Below, piece by piece: positions 9,156-17,012 of a stretch of DNA of 63,294 nucleotides. The first letter of the stretch is position 1, and each line of letters starts with the position of its first letter. The notes under the pieces are model-generated. The model was given only the letters and a program-made list of their open reading frames with translations, made no database searches and had not been told where the DNA came from. Origin of the DNA: Phycisphaerae bacterium (GTDB taxonomy: Bacteria; Planctomycetota; Phycisphaerae; Sedimentisphaerales; Anaerobacaceae). The position numbers and the translations under genes are program-made. The stretch is from positions 1 to 63,294 of the forward strand of contig JAUXAL010000011.1 in the NCBI GenBank assembly GCA_030619925.1. The letters are read 5' to 3'.

Positions 9156-9560
9156 ATGAAAGCGAAAAAGAATTGGATTGCAGGATTTGTTGTAGTTTGC
9201 CTATGTGTGGTTATTGCCACTGTATTTGCTAAGGCTCCAACCCAAACAGGAACTGAATGGGAATATGCACACTATAAAACCTCCGTACACGCAAAAATTA
9301 CAAAGCCGATAGGCATTACAGCGAGATGGCTTTGGAGGACTTCGACAGAGAAACTTGAAGAGGAAGAAGAAGTAAAAACTATGTGGCGTAAAGCTGGATT
9401 CGATTTTGGGAATAAAAAAGTCGAGGAAGTTGACTGGTTCGACTTTTTAGGCGGTAAAGGCTGGGAGCTTATTTCGGTAAACCGACACAAAAGCGACTAC
9501 GGCACAGAAGTAATTGTTACTGAAGGTTCCTTTTGGTTCAAAAGGCCAAAGCGTTTATAA
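9156..9560 (+). CDS. Small exported protein, DUF4177-like
   Basis: About 134 residues. An N-terminal signal or anchor (WIAGFVVVCLCVVIATVFA) is followed by a short domain ending DFLGGKGWELISVNRHK. The 'G..GWELvsV' pattern is typical of DUF4177-type proteins of unknown function. The ATG at 9156 is chosen because GAAAGGGG lies just ahead; an in-frame ATG at 9126 has no such site. A Glu-rich stretch (EKLEEEEEVKT) sits mid-protein. The gene lies between the 9105 and 10263 direct repeats together with the next gene. Function unknown. Confidence 0.6.
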   Translation: MKAKKNWIAGFVVVCLCVVIATVFAKAPTQTGTEWEYAHYKTSVHAKITKPIGITARWLWRTSTEKLEEEEEVKTMWRKAGFDFGNKKVEEVDWFDFLGGKGWELISVNRHKSDYGTEVIVTEGSFWFKRPKRL

Positions 9561-9639
9561 GGGAATAGCCTATGATTTTATATGACAAAATTCACGATTG
9601 GTGCGGTGAAAGCAAAGCTTTTTGAAAGGGACAGAGAAA

Positions 9640-10245
9640 TTGGATGAAACTTGGGAAGAAATTGGCAGGGGCTATGCAAAGGAAATAGGTACTGACCCAA
9701 TAAGCATTGAGTATATTGAGGCGAGAGGTTTCTTATGCCACGAACTTTTATATCTTTTAGGTGGTCGGATAGAGTTTATCTTCGCTCCTTGGTGGCGACT
9801 CTTCAGTCGTCTTGGTGACATCATTTTTGGAGTTTTTCCTGTCTGCCGATGGTATCCGCCTGCGGACTCTATTCTCGAATGGGTTGGTTATCATAGTCAA
9901 TCTGAAACAAAAGTATATAGATTAACCATTACACAAGATGACCAAGTCGTTTTTTTTGTCGAGTACGAGCCAGAACCACCAGCTAATTTGTCTGGAATGT
10001 TTTTTCCCTACAATGTGCCGCGGTTAGAACAGGATAAATTCTTGCGTCCTCCTTTTGGCAAAAACAAGGAACTCATATCAAAAAATCTGCGGGATAGTAT
10101 AAAACGTCATGAGCAATGTTTTGAACCACTGGCGAGCAAAGAAGCAATGAAAGCGTGTTCACCCCGTGATGAAATAGACAAGGGACTTTGGGAAGGATTT
10201 ATGCAAATAACGACAAGAAAGCCAGAAGACGAGCAAAACCGATAA
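9640..10245 (+). CDS. Hypothetical protein, possibly membrane-associated
   Basis: About 201 residues, not recognised. A hydrophobic aromatic segment (IEFIFAPWWRLFSRLGDIIFGVFPVC) suggests membrane association, followed by YPPADSILEWVGYHSQSE and a proline-rich stretch. No ATG starts the frame. TTG at 9640 is preferred because GAAAGGG lies 9 bp upstream; TTG at 9622 has no Shine-Dalgarno site. The start is therefore uncertain. It follows the DUF4177-like gene by 79 bp, and the pair is bracketed by 25-bp direct repeats, which may mark an acquired or duplicated segment. Confidence 0.45.
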   Translation: MDETWEEIGRGYAKEIGTDPISIEYIEARGFLCHELLYLLGGRIEFIFAPWWRLFSRLGDIIFGVFPVCRWYPPADSILEWVGYHSQSETKVYRLTITQDDQVVFFVEYEPEPPANLSGMFFPYNVPRLEQDKFLRPPFGKNKELISKNLRDSIKRHEQCFEPLASKEAMKACSPRDEIDKGLWEGFMQITTRKPEDEQNR

Positions 10246-10262
10246 GTAAATCAGGACGCCCT

Positions 10263-10287
10263 AGCGGCAATCGTTAAAATGGCTCGG
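10263..10287 (+). repeat. Direct repeat, right copy
   Basis: Right-hand partner of 9105-9129; see that entry. Confidence 0.65.
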
Positions 10288-10329
10288 CAAAAAAGATGGT
10301 AAGCAACTTATAAATTAGCGGGATGCGGG

Positions 10330-11064
10330 TCATTGGGGATTAGCTCCAGTTTTAGTTTCCTGAGTTTCTTTGTCTTCTGATTTTGCTCGTTCTTTTTTCT
10401 TTGCCAGTTCCGCCACTCTTGTTAAGTGCTTTTGTTTTTCGTGACGTGCAATATACCAATCTTCTATTAAAATTTCTATAAGATTTATGAGTTGTACTGC
10501 TTCATCAGGGTCGACATCGATTATTAAATTGATGTCTTGTTCCATATGAGCACCGATATTGCCAATACTACGGACAGCATCAATGGCCTGCCAAGTCAAA
10601 GAGTCGATTTCACCTTCGAGAGCATTTATTTCATCAAGTAATCTTCTTTTTTTGATACTCCAAAAGTCACGTATTATTCCCTGAAGACATCGGCGAGCAA
10701 GTGTAGATGAAGCTTTAGGAGACAAATTGCATATCAGACAAGCTTCTTCATAATCGTCTCGAATCGGTTTCGGAACGTAGTCAGGGAATGACCTCGCCTT
10801 AGAACGTGGAATTAAAGACCAAGTATTCTTAGGCCTGATACCTTTCTCCATCATATCACTATCACTATTTAGGTAGCCACCAAACAAATCGACTTTCAGA
10901 CTATACTTTCTACATTCAGCGTTTGGGCATGTGACAGAAAAAATCCGGAGGCTTTGCCAACCATACTTGCTTTCTGATGCAAAATGGACATAATCTGAAA
11001 CGTAATCATCCTCACGTATTGCAGCACTGTGTTGGCATATCGGGCATTTCCAATTAAATGGCAT
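10330..11064 (-). CDS. DUF4145 domain protein with N-terminal zinc finger
   Basis: A 244-residue soluble protein. The N-terminus has CPIC (near 8-11) and CPNAEC (near 50-55) pairs, consistent with a zinc-binding treble. From about 95 on, the DUF4145 pattern is clear: YVPKPIRDDYEEACLICNLSPKASSTLARRCLQ, then AVRSIGNIGAHME. DUF4145 occurs alone and in nuclease or defence-linked proteins and resembles HEPN-type helical folds, but no activity can be assigned here. The C-terminus is charged (KKKERAKSEDKETQ). No obvious partner lies nearby; the next minus-strand neighbour region is non-coding. Confidence 0.75.
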   Translation of the reverse strand: MPFNWKCPICQHSAAIREDDYVSDYVHFASESKYGWQSLRIFSVTCPNAECRKYSLKVDLFGGYLNSDSDMMEKGIRPKNTWSLIPRSKARSFPDYVPKPIRDDYEEACLICNLSPKASSTLARRCLQGIIRDFWSIKKRRLLDEINALEGEIDSLTWQAIDAVRSIGNIGAHMEQDINLIIDVDPDEAVQLINLIEILIEDWYIARHEKQKHLTRVAELAKKKERAKSEDKETQETKTGANPQ

Positions 11065-11284
11065 TTTATTCTCTCGTAATTTTGGTTAGGGTAATCGAAA
11101 AAATAACATAGCGAGAATTTTTCGAACTGTCAAGGCCAAATTTTGCCGTTTTTAGTTTTGGGCCCAGACCCGTAGTCGGGGATTAACGTTTGCTTACAAT
11201 GTTCTTCAACGGTGTACTGAACCGTTTTAATCCTTGGATTATCACTTAATTTTGGGCAATTCGACAAACCAGTTGCATATAGAG

Positions 11285-11319
11285 GCAGAATACAGAATTC
11301 AGAAGACAGAATACAGAAT
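11285..11319. repeat. Heptanucleotide array, 5 units
   Basis: Units gcagaat, acagaat, tcagaag, acagaat, acagaat in exact 7-bp register, in the 11.1-12.7 kb gap. Confidence 0.8.
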
Positions 11320-11405
11320 CCCGATACGCTATCCGCTGGTCTCCAATCTCTAATCCACTCAAGAATCCGTGCTAATCTGTGGCTAAAAAAATCCGTGAAG
11401 ATTAT

Positions 11406-11449
11406 GAAAAAGTGCCCCTGCTGCATCCGGGGAGGATGAAAACAGGGGC
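11406..11449 (-). terminator. Hairpin plus T-run on the minus strand
   Basis: Read on the minus strand: GCCCCTG ... CAGGGGC (7-bp outer stem) with an inner CATCC/GGATG stem, then ACTTTTT. It looks like a Rho-independent terminator, but no minus-strand gene ends just before it. Confidence 0.5.
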
Positions 11450-11527
11450 GGCGTTCAATCAACAAAATGATTATAGACCTTTTTGTTAGCGAGGTCAATA
11501 AAAAAACAAAAAAAAAGTGAAGACTGC

Positions 11528-11551
11528 AAAAAAGCCCCTGCGGTGCGGAGG
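11528..11551 (-). terminator. Second hairpin plus T-run on the minus strand
   Basis: Minus strand: CCTCCGC-acc-GCAGGGG with one mismatch, then CTTTTTT. It lies about 80 bp upstream of the previous terminator-like hairpin on the same strand. Together they may bound a small minus-strand transcript. Confidence 0.45.
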
Positions 11552-11911
11552 TTAAAAGGGAAAAGCGAGATACCCGAAGGTGCTTGAGGGCTAAATTTTT
11601 ATAAAAACAAAGCTACAGCATTTTGCGTCTGCGGAGGAGCCAGCCTAAGGATTGATACAGGTTTTTCAGCTTTTTCCCTTTAATCCGTGCTAATCCGTGT
11701 AAGCCTGTCTAAAAAAACTTCGTGTTAATCCGTGTCTAATCTTTTTTTCGTGCCTTTTTTGCCTTTTCGTGGCTCAAACCTCTCCCTCACGGTCGTGGCT
11801 CCGTAGTGTATCGTTCTTTGTGCTCTTTGTGGCTAAAAATTCCGTGAAATCTGTGGTTAAAAATTTACTCGAAATCTAATCTGTTTTATGGTATAATGTA
11901 TCTAACTAATA

Positions 11912-11995
11912 GATACTCGATATTCGATACTCGATACTCGATACTGGATAGCAAATATCAAATAGCGTATAGCGTATAGCGGATAGCGTATATCA
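11912..11995. repeat. Heptanucleotide array, 12 units
   Basis: GATACTC, GATATTC, GATACTC, GATACTC, GATACTG, GATAGCA, AATATCA, AATAGCG, TATAGCG, TATAGCG, GATAGCG, TATATCA. The unit drifts from GATACTC to TATAGCG with no change in the 7-bp period. Confidence 0.9.
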
Positions 11996-12140
11996 AAAGA
12001 AATCCGACCTTCCTTGGACGGAACAAATCATGAGGGGTTCCTGATGGCCATCGTTTTACAAAACGCCGGAAAACAGGGCTTTTTTGTCACATCAGGCCGA
12101 AATAGCGGAGAAATCGACGAAAAGTTTGACTATTTTATGC

Positions 12141-12302
12141 AAAACAAAGCCAATTTCCGAAAAAGTCAAATGAATGTAAACACTTTTACACAAATGGCTT
12201 ATGAAAATAAATCCAATTGGACACTTGGTGAAAACAAACCCAATTCAAACCCAAACAAAGCCAATTTCCAAAAAGCCCAAATGAATGTAAACTCATTTAT
12301 AA
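12141..12302 (+). repeat. Imperfect ~50-bp repeat, two copies
   Basis: Copies at 12141-12190 and 12253-12302 share aacaaagccaatttcc and aaatgaatgtaaac; partial copies follow to 12390. Translated, they give NKANF..QMNVN-type peptides. From memory, such peptides occur as open-frame artefacts in related planctomycete genomes. Confidence 0.65.
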
Positions 12303-12396
12303 CAAAGGATTACAGAAAAGAAGATGATTTCGCAGTCCAAAAAAACAAAGCCAATTCAAAGCCAATTCAAACCCAAACAAAGCCAATTTTCAAATC

Positions 12397-12501
12397 GGAA
12401 GACAGAAGTCAGAAGGCAGAAGGCAGAAGGCAGAAGGCAGAAGGCAGAAGGCAGAAGGCAGAAGGCAGAAGGCAGAAGGCAGAAGGCAGAAGGCAGAAGG
12501 C
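12397..12501. repeat. Heptanucleotide array, 15 units
   Basis: ggaagac, agaagtc, then thirteen identical AGAAGGC units. It is the most homogeneous, and so probably the youngest, array in the window. Confidence 0.95.
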
Positions 12502-12745
12502 AGGCAGGCTTTGCTCAGGGCTGAAGGCTGGTTCGGTCGAAATGACGGTATTGTCAAGGAACTTATTAAATGCTGTATTAGTGGTCTGTAAAATGATAAA
12601 TGTGTGGTGGTTACAAGCAGTTGCCTTGGGCCATCCCCAAGCTCATCCCGCATTTGCGGGATTCGCTTGCAGTCGCCGCGGCGCCCAGCCAGGGAGGCTG
12701 CCACCCATAAAAATAGATATTAAAGAATAGTCGGAGTGTAGGAAA

Positions 12746-13687
12746 ATGTCGGAAAATATGAATCGTCGGGATTTTGTGAAAAAATCTTTGATTACCTCTG
12801 TTGCGGTTGCGGGGGCTTTGAGTCTTGAGGAGAAGGCCTTATTAGCGGCAATGAAGAGACCGGCTAAGCTGCCCACAGGTTCGGTTAAGGGTCTGCCGGT
12901 GGGAAAGATTGGCAATGTTAAGATTAGCAGGTTAATCTGCGGGGGCAACCTAATCAACGGCTATGCGCACAGCAGAGATTTGATTTATGTATCTGGATTA
13001 CTAAGGCACTATTTTACGGATGAAAAAGTTATTGAAACCTGGCAGATATCTGAGGAAAACGGGATTAATACCGCGATAGCGAATGTGCGCGGCGGAGAAG
13101 GCGATAAGAAGATTGAGAACACGGTCAGAATTCTCAACAAATATTGGAACGAGAGGGGCGGCCGAATTCAGTGGATTGCGCAAACCAACCCAAGAACCAA
13201 TGACCTGACGAGCAGTATACAAAGGGCCGTTGATAACGGGGCTGTCGGGGCTTTTGTACAGGGCGGTGTTGGTGACAATTTTGTCAAACATGGCCGTGTT
13301 GACCTGCTCGGAAAAGCAGTCGACTTTATCAAGCAGAACGGATTAATCGCAGGTGTCGGGGGGCATTTATTAGATGTGCCTATGGCATGTGAGAAAGAGG
13401 GGATAGAGCCCGACTTTTATTTTAAGACCTTGAATAATGTGGATTACAACTCTGCGAGCCCGCAGCAAACTATCGAATTTATGAGAGAGGTGAACAAGCC
13501 GTGGATTGCTTATAAGGTTTTAGGTGCAGGTGTTACCCATCCGAAAAAAGGTTTCAAATACGCCTTTGAAAATGGGGCCGATTTTATTTGCGTGGGGATG
13601 TTTGATTTTCAGATTATAGAAGGCTCGATTATCGCAAAGGACGTGCTCAAAGGCATCGGCAACAGACAGCGTCCCTGGAGGGCATAG
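12746..13687 (+). CDS. Tat-exported TIM-barrel protein (aldo/keto-reductase-like)
   Basis: A 313-residue protein with a twin-arginine leader (NRRDFVKKSLITSVAVAGALSL). The domain begins PVGKIGNVKISRLICGGNLINGY, the usual opening of aldo/keto-reductase-like barrels. Later strands include GRIQWIAQTNP, GAVGAFVQGGVGDNFV and ENGADFICVGMFDFQI. The canonical aldo/keto-reductase Asp-Tyr-Lys-His tetrad was not identified, so a redox role is uncertain; it could be another TIM-barrel enzyme. The ATG at 12746 has a purine-rich GTAGGA just upstream. Export through Tat implies folding, or cofactor loading, in the cytoplasm. No operon partner is apparent. Confidence 0.6.
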   Translation: MSENMNRRDFVKKSLITSVAVAGALSLEEKALLAAMKRPAKLPTGSVKGLPVGKIGNVKISRLICGGNLINGYAHSRDLIYVSGLLRHYFTDEKVIETWQISEENGINTAIANVRGGEGDKKIENTVRILNKYWNERGGRIQWIAQTNPRTNDLTSSIQRAVDNGAVGAFVQGGVGDNFVKHGRVDLLGKAVDFIKQNGLIAGVGGHLLDVPMACEKEGIEPDFYFKTLNNVDYNSASPQQTIEFMREVNKPWIAYKVLGAGVTHPKKGFKYAFENGADFICVGMFDFQIIEGSIIAKDVLKGIGNRQRPWRA

Positions 13688-13751
13688 GAAGTGAGCAAGG
13701 CCTTTGTGCCTGCGGCCAAGGGATATTAGCCTGTCCGCGAAGTGGCAATTT

Positions 13752-14585
13752 TCAGAAGTCTTTAAATGTTCTCATCCATACTGGCCAGTCGCTCGGTTGG
13801 ACGCCACCGGCCAGAGTCCAAGGGCCGGACGTGCTGCATTTCCTGTGCCACTTCAGCGTCCACAACTCCTTAAGTCCTATCTTCCTGGCAGAGAAATCCA
13901 AAAAAATGCCGTTCACAAACCCCTTGTGTCGGTTGAGACAGACCCGGGACATGTTCGTGTTTCCCTCCCATACCTGACCATCAAAATCCGGAGGTGGGTC
14001 GGTGTGCTGTGGCCAGAAATTATACCGCTGGCCACCCAAAAACAGCGGCACATAACCAGCACCTTTAACATTGGGAGTCCTCCAGTGATTTGTCCCGCCA
14101 GGATTCTGTTCCGGCAGCTTATTATTACACCAGCCATTTATCCCATAGCTGCCGCGCATAGGTTTTAACCACCCAATCCGCTGGTGGGCAGTGCCCGGCC
14201 CGTAGTAGCCCCAGGCTGAGGTCGAACCGCGGAATGTTCCTCGCAGACCCGTAGGAGTGCCATTCTCGGTAAACCAGGGTTTGGTGGCCTCCGGGCAGGA
14301 GGTAAAATCGCTGTCCCACTTGTAGTACGCCCCCATCGCTCTTACCCACCGATTATCATCATCGGCCCCCGGACGACCTTTGAACCCTTCCATAAAATAA
14401 CCGTCGTAGTCCTCGGCATACATCGAGAAGTAAACAGCCCACTGCTTAAGCTTGGTCAAACAGGCAACGGTCATCGACTGTTTCTTCACGCGCTGCAGCG
14501 CCGGCATCAATATGCCCATCAACAGCGCAATTATGGCGATTACCACCAAAAGTTCTATCAGGGTAAATGCTCTTTTTTTAGCCAC
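13752..14585 (-). CDS. Pseudopilin-like protein 1 (prepilin N-methylation motif)
   Basis: A 277-residue secretion-type pseudopilin-like protein. The class III leader is very short: AKKRA then [30 protein letters not shown]. Glu5 of the mature helix is present, but -1 is Ala, not Gly. The globular part has H-X9-D followed by F (RHKGFVNGIFLDFSARKIG), a variant of the planctomycete H-X9-DG motif. The tail is GLKELWTLKW ... PSDWPVWMRTFKDF. The start is GTG at 14585, because an in-frame TAG lies upstream. It is the third gene of a minus-strand run of three paralogues. Likely a surface or secretion-system component; the role is unknown. Confidence 0.85.
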   Translation of the reverse strand: MAKKRAFTLIELLVVIAIIALLMGILMPALQRVKKQSMTVACLTKLKQWAVYFSMYAEDYDGYFMEGFKGRPGADDDNRWVRAMGAYYKWDSDFTSCPEATKPWFTENGTPTGLRGTFRGSTSAWGYYGPGTAHQRIGWLKPMRGSYGINGWCNNKLPEQNPGGTNHWRTPNVKGAGYVPLFLGGQRYNFWPQHTDPPPDFDGQVWEGNTNMSRVCLNRHKGFVNGIFLDFSARKIGLKELWTLKWHRKCSTSGPWTLAGGVQPSDWPVWMRTFKDF

Positions 14586-14693
14586 AACAATACCGTCTCT
14601 GTATCTTCTGACTGGTTTAGTTTTGACAGTTGCGTTCTATGAGTTCGGCGAAACCGTAACTTTTTGTCGGTTTTTGTGCGACGGTTATTTTTC

Positions 14694-15518
14694 TTAGTAA
14701 TCTTTAAAAGGCTTCATCCATTCCGGCCAGTCGCTCGGTTGGACAAAGCCGGCTTTGGTATAGGGGCCGGATTCATCGTACTTTCTGTTCCATTTGAAGG
14801 TCCACAACTCTTTGAGCCCCACTTTACGAGCCGAATAGTCTAAGAACAAACAGCTGGCGAACCCGTTGTGTCGGTTGAGGCAAAACCGCCCCATCTGCGC
14901 GTCGTTGTTCCACCGCTCGCCGCTATAGGTGGGCGGCCTGTCTGTGTGTAACGCCCAGCCGTTATAGCGCTGGGCCTCCAGGAACAAGGGCACGTACCCG
15001 GCCCCCGCCACATTCGGTCCGCGCCAGAAGTATTCCGCCCCCCCCAGCTCGGGATGAGTTTCACTGCCTGGCGGGGGATCATTAACCCAGCCATTGATCC
15101 CATAACTTCCCTTCATTTTTTTGGGCCAGTGACTCCTGCTACCACTCATCCCCATGTAGCCCCAGGCCATGGTCACACCGACGTCTCTTCCTTCGGCACC
15201 CGAGTTTACCCCGAATTCATCCACCCACGGCTTCAACGCATTCGGACAACAGGTAAACTCGTCATCCCATTTATAGTAGTCCCCAAGTGCGCTGACCCAT
15301 CGATTGGTGACCCCAGAGCCCCCCATGAATCGGCCGTCGTAGTCTTCGGCGTACATCACAAAATACAAACCCCACTGCTTGAGCTTGCTCAGGCACGCAA
15401 CGCTCTTGGCCTGCTTCTTTACCCGCTGCAGTGCGGGCATCAATATCGCCATCAATAGCGCAATAATGGCGATTACTACCAAAAGTTCTATCAGGGTAAA
15501 TGCTCTTTTTTTAGCCAC
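14694..15518 (-). CDS. Pseudopilin-like protein 2
   Basis: Paralogue with [35 protein letters not shown]. The H-X9-D variant is [19 protein letters not shown] and the C-terminus is [14 protein letters not shown]. It is about 275 residues from the GTG at 15518, which corresponds exactly to the GTG of pseudopilin 1. The frame stays open to a TTG at 15614 because a TAG present in the upstream region of copy 1 is CAA here. That longer start is judged unlikely. The gene and its upstream region are a 933-bp tandem duplicate of pseudopilin 3 or its ancestor. Domains between leader and tail are rich in Trp, Tyr and Gly. Confidence 0.85.
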   Translation of the reverse strand: MAKKRAFTLIELLVVIAIIALLMAILMPALQRVKKQAKSVACLSKLKQWGLYFVMYAEDYDGRFMGGSGVTNRWVSALGDYYKWDDEFTCCPNALKPWVDEFGVNSGAEGRDVGVTMAWGYMGMSGSRSHWPKKMKGSYGINGWVNDPPPGSETHPELGGAEYFWRGPNVAGAGYVPLFLEAQRYNGWALHTDRPPTYSGERWNNDAQMGRFCLNRHNGFASCLFLDYSARKVGLKELWTFKWNRKYDESGPYTKAGFVQPSDWPEWMKPFKDY

Positions 15519-15626
15519 AACAATACCGTCTCTGTATCTTCTGACTGGTTTAGTTTTGACAGTTGCGTTTTGTGAGTTCGGCAAAACCGTAACTTTTTGT
15601 TCGTTTTTGTGCAACGGTTATTTTTC

Positions 15627-16463
15627 TTAGTAATCTTTAAAAGGCTTCATCCATTCCGGCCAGTCGCTCGGCTGGGCGCCGCCGCCCATGGTCCAGGGGC
15701 CGGATTCATCGTACTCTTTATGCCATTTGAGGGCCCACAGCTCTTTGAGCCCCACTTTACGAGCCGAATAGTCTAAGAACAAGCAGCCGACGAACCCGTC
15801 GTGTCGGTTGAGGCAATACCGCCCCATCTGCGCGTCGTCGTTCCACCGCTCGCCGCTATAGGTGGGCGGCCTGTCTGTGTGTGACGCCCAGCCGTTATAG
15901 CGCTGGGCCTCCAGGAACAAGGGCGCGTACCCGGCCCCGGCCACAGCCGGCCCGCGCCAGAAGTATTCCGGACCTCCCCGCTCGGGATGAGGTTCACTGC
16001 CTGGTGGGGGATCAATACACCAGCCGTTGATCCCGTAACTTCCCTTCATTGGCTTGACCCAGTAACTCTTGTTCATGTAGCCCCAGGCCATGGTCACACC
16101 GACGTCTCTTCCTTCGGCACCGGAGTTTACCCCGAATTCGTCCACCCACGGCTTCAACGCATTCGGACAACAGGTAAACTCGTCATCCCATTTATAGTAG
16201 TCCCCAAGCGCGTAGACCCACCGATTGTCGACCTTATAGCCCCCCATGAATCGGCCGTCGTGGTCTTCGGCGTACATCGCAAAAAACATGCCCCACTGCT
16301 TGAGCTTGCTTAGGCACGCAACGCTCCTGGCCTGTTTCTTTACCCGCTGCAGTGCGGGCATCAATATCGCCATCAATAGCGCAATAATGGCGATTACTAC
16401 CAAAAGTTCTATTAGTGTAAATCCTTTACGATATTTTGGGCCTTTAGTATTTCGTTTGTGCAT
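15627..16463 (-). CDS. Pseudopilin-like protein 3, first gene of the run
   Basis: A 278-residue paralogue with a canonical prepilin leader ending KYRKG, then [16 protein letters not shown] (Gly at -1). H-X9-D motif [20 protein letters not shown]-terminus [14 protein letters not shown]. Very similar to pseudopilin 2 over most of its length. The ATG at 16463 has AGGAG 7 bp upstream, a hairpin in the untranslated leader (16483-16516) and a strong promoter (16579-16607). It probably heads the transcript for pseudopilins 3-2-1. Such proteins are processed by a PilD-type peptidase and assemble through type II/IV machinery, none of which is encoded in this window. Confidence 0.87.
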   Translation of the reverse strand: MHKRNTKGPKYRKGFTLIELLVVIAIIALLMAILMPALQRVKKQARSVACLSKLKQWGMFFAMYAEDHDGRFMGGYKVDNRWVYALGDYYKWDDEFTCCPNALKPWVDEFGVNSGAEGRDVGVTMAWGYMNKSYWVKPMKGSYGINGWCIDPPPGSEPHPERGGPEYFWRGPAVAGAGYAPLFLEAQRYNGWASHTDRPPTYSGERWNDDAQMGRYCLNRHDGFVGCLFLDYSARKVGLKELWALKWHKEYDESGPWTMGGGAQPSDWPEWMKPFKDY

Positions 16464-16482
16464 AATAGAACTCCTAATTTTT

Positions 16483-16516
16483 GCTTTTGCTACTCACCCA
16501 TGAGATGCGCAAAAGC
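16483..16516 (-). promoter_or_regulatory. Hairpin in 5' leader of pseudopilin operon
   Basis: GCTTTTGC (16483-16490) pairs with GCAAAAGC (16509-16516), with an inner CTCA/TGAG stem. It lies between the promoter and the AGGAG ribosome site, so it could affect translation or stability. Confidence 0.4.
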
Positions 16517-16578
16517 AGCTTTGTGTTTCGTTAATTTTGTATGCCTATGTGAATTTAGGCTATCTTGCCAAACACAGT

Positions 16579-16607
16579 ATTATACACCCAAATCTGATTT
16601 GGTGCAA
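16579..16607 (-). promoter_or_regulatory. Promoter of pseudopilin 3-2-1 operon
   Basis: Minus-strand TTGCAC (16602-16607), 17-bp spacer and perfect TATAAT (16579-16584). Confidence 0.65.
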
Positions 16608-16867
16608 TAGCGAAGTAGCTCAAAGTCAGAGATTCTTTGAAGAGGCTGCGGAACAAAACCGGCCAATATGGGATGTTATAAACAGTGTCATAAAGCCTCA
16701 TAAGTATTGATAACAGATGGCCTTACAGCTCACAGCCTGTGCAAATTGCCGAGGGCATGGGAAAAAACGTGAGTTGAGATGAATTATTCTTGAAATGAAG
16801 CATCGAATGTGGTATAGAATGTAATGGTGGGGTTTGAGCTTAGTAATTGGTTTTTTTGTATTTCTAT

Positions 16868-17012
16868 TGCCGGTTGATGTTAGGCTTTTGAAGGGGCTCA
16901 AACCCAAGAAAGGAGGTGGTGTCAAGTCGTAAAAAACTATCCCGCGCAAACATAGGTAGGATGTAGTTGGTGGAAAGGTATTATCGATCATCTTGTTTGA
17001 AGGAGGATTATT
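16868..17012 (+). promoter_or_regulatory. Leader of LamG gene, resembling region at 60.1-60.3 kb
   Basis: It contains 'gcttttgaaggggctcaaac', then AAAGGAGGTGG, and about 100 bp later GAAGGAGGATTATT just before the ATG of a gene beginning MCKKLI. The same order (gcttttaaagggg ... aaac, GAAGGAGGTAGG, ~100 bp, GTAGGAGGAT, then MCKKLI) occurs at 60.11-60.29 kb. No known riboswitch was recognised. The rest of the 16.6-17.0 kb gap shows nothing else. Confidence 0.4.

Larger units (their letters stand above)
11552..12396. other. Repeat-rich non-coding region
   Basis: No credible gene. It contains variants of 'taatccgtg(c/t)taatccgtgt' (about 11360-11410 and 11670-11860), and a 23-bp motif at 11779-11801 whose reverse complement recurs inside addA (55923-55945). 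It also holds a 12-unit heptamer array at 11912-11995 and an imperfect ~50-bp repeat at 12141-12190 and 12253-12302. An open frame from 12014 to 12730 spans these repeats and is treated as spurious. Confidence 0.6.

Noticed and set aside
11912-12501. CRISPR array
   Set aside because: Repeats are 7 bp, contiguous and without unique spacers; no cas genes are present. The same applies to 34851-34981.
12014-12730. 238-codon frame as a protein gene
   Set aside because: Built almost entirely of nucleotide repeats (50-bp repeats and heptamers); no ribosome site and no non-repetitive domain.
15519-15614. TTG start extending pseudopilin 2
   Set aside because: The homologous upstream region of pseudopilin 1 has an in-frame stop, and the prepilin motif would be preceded by an unusually long leader.
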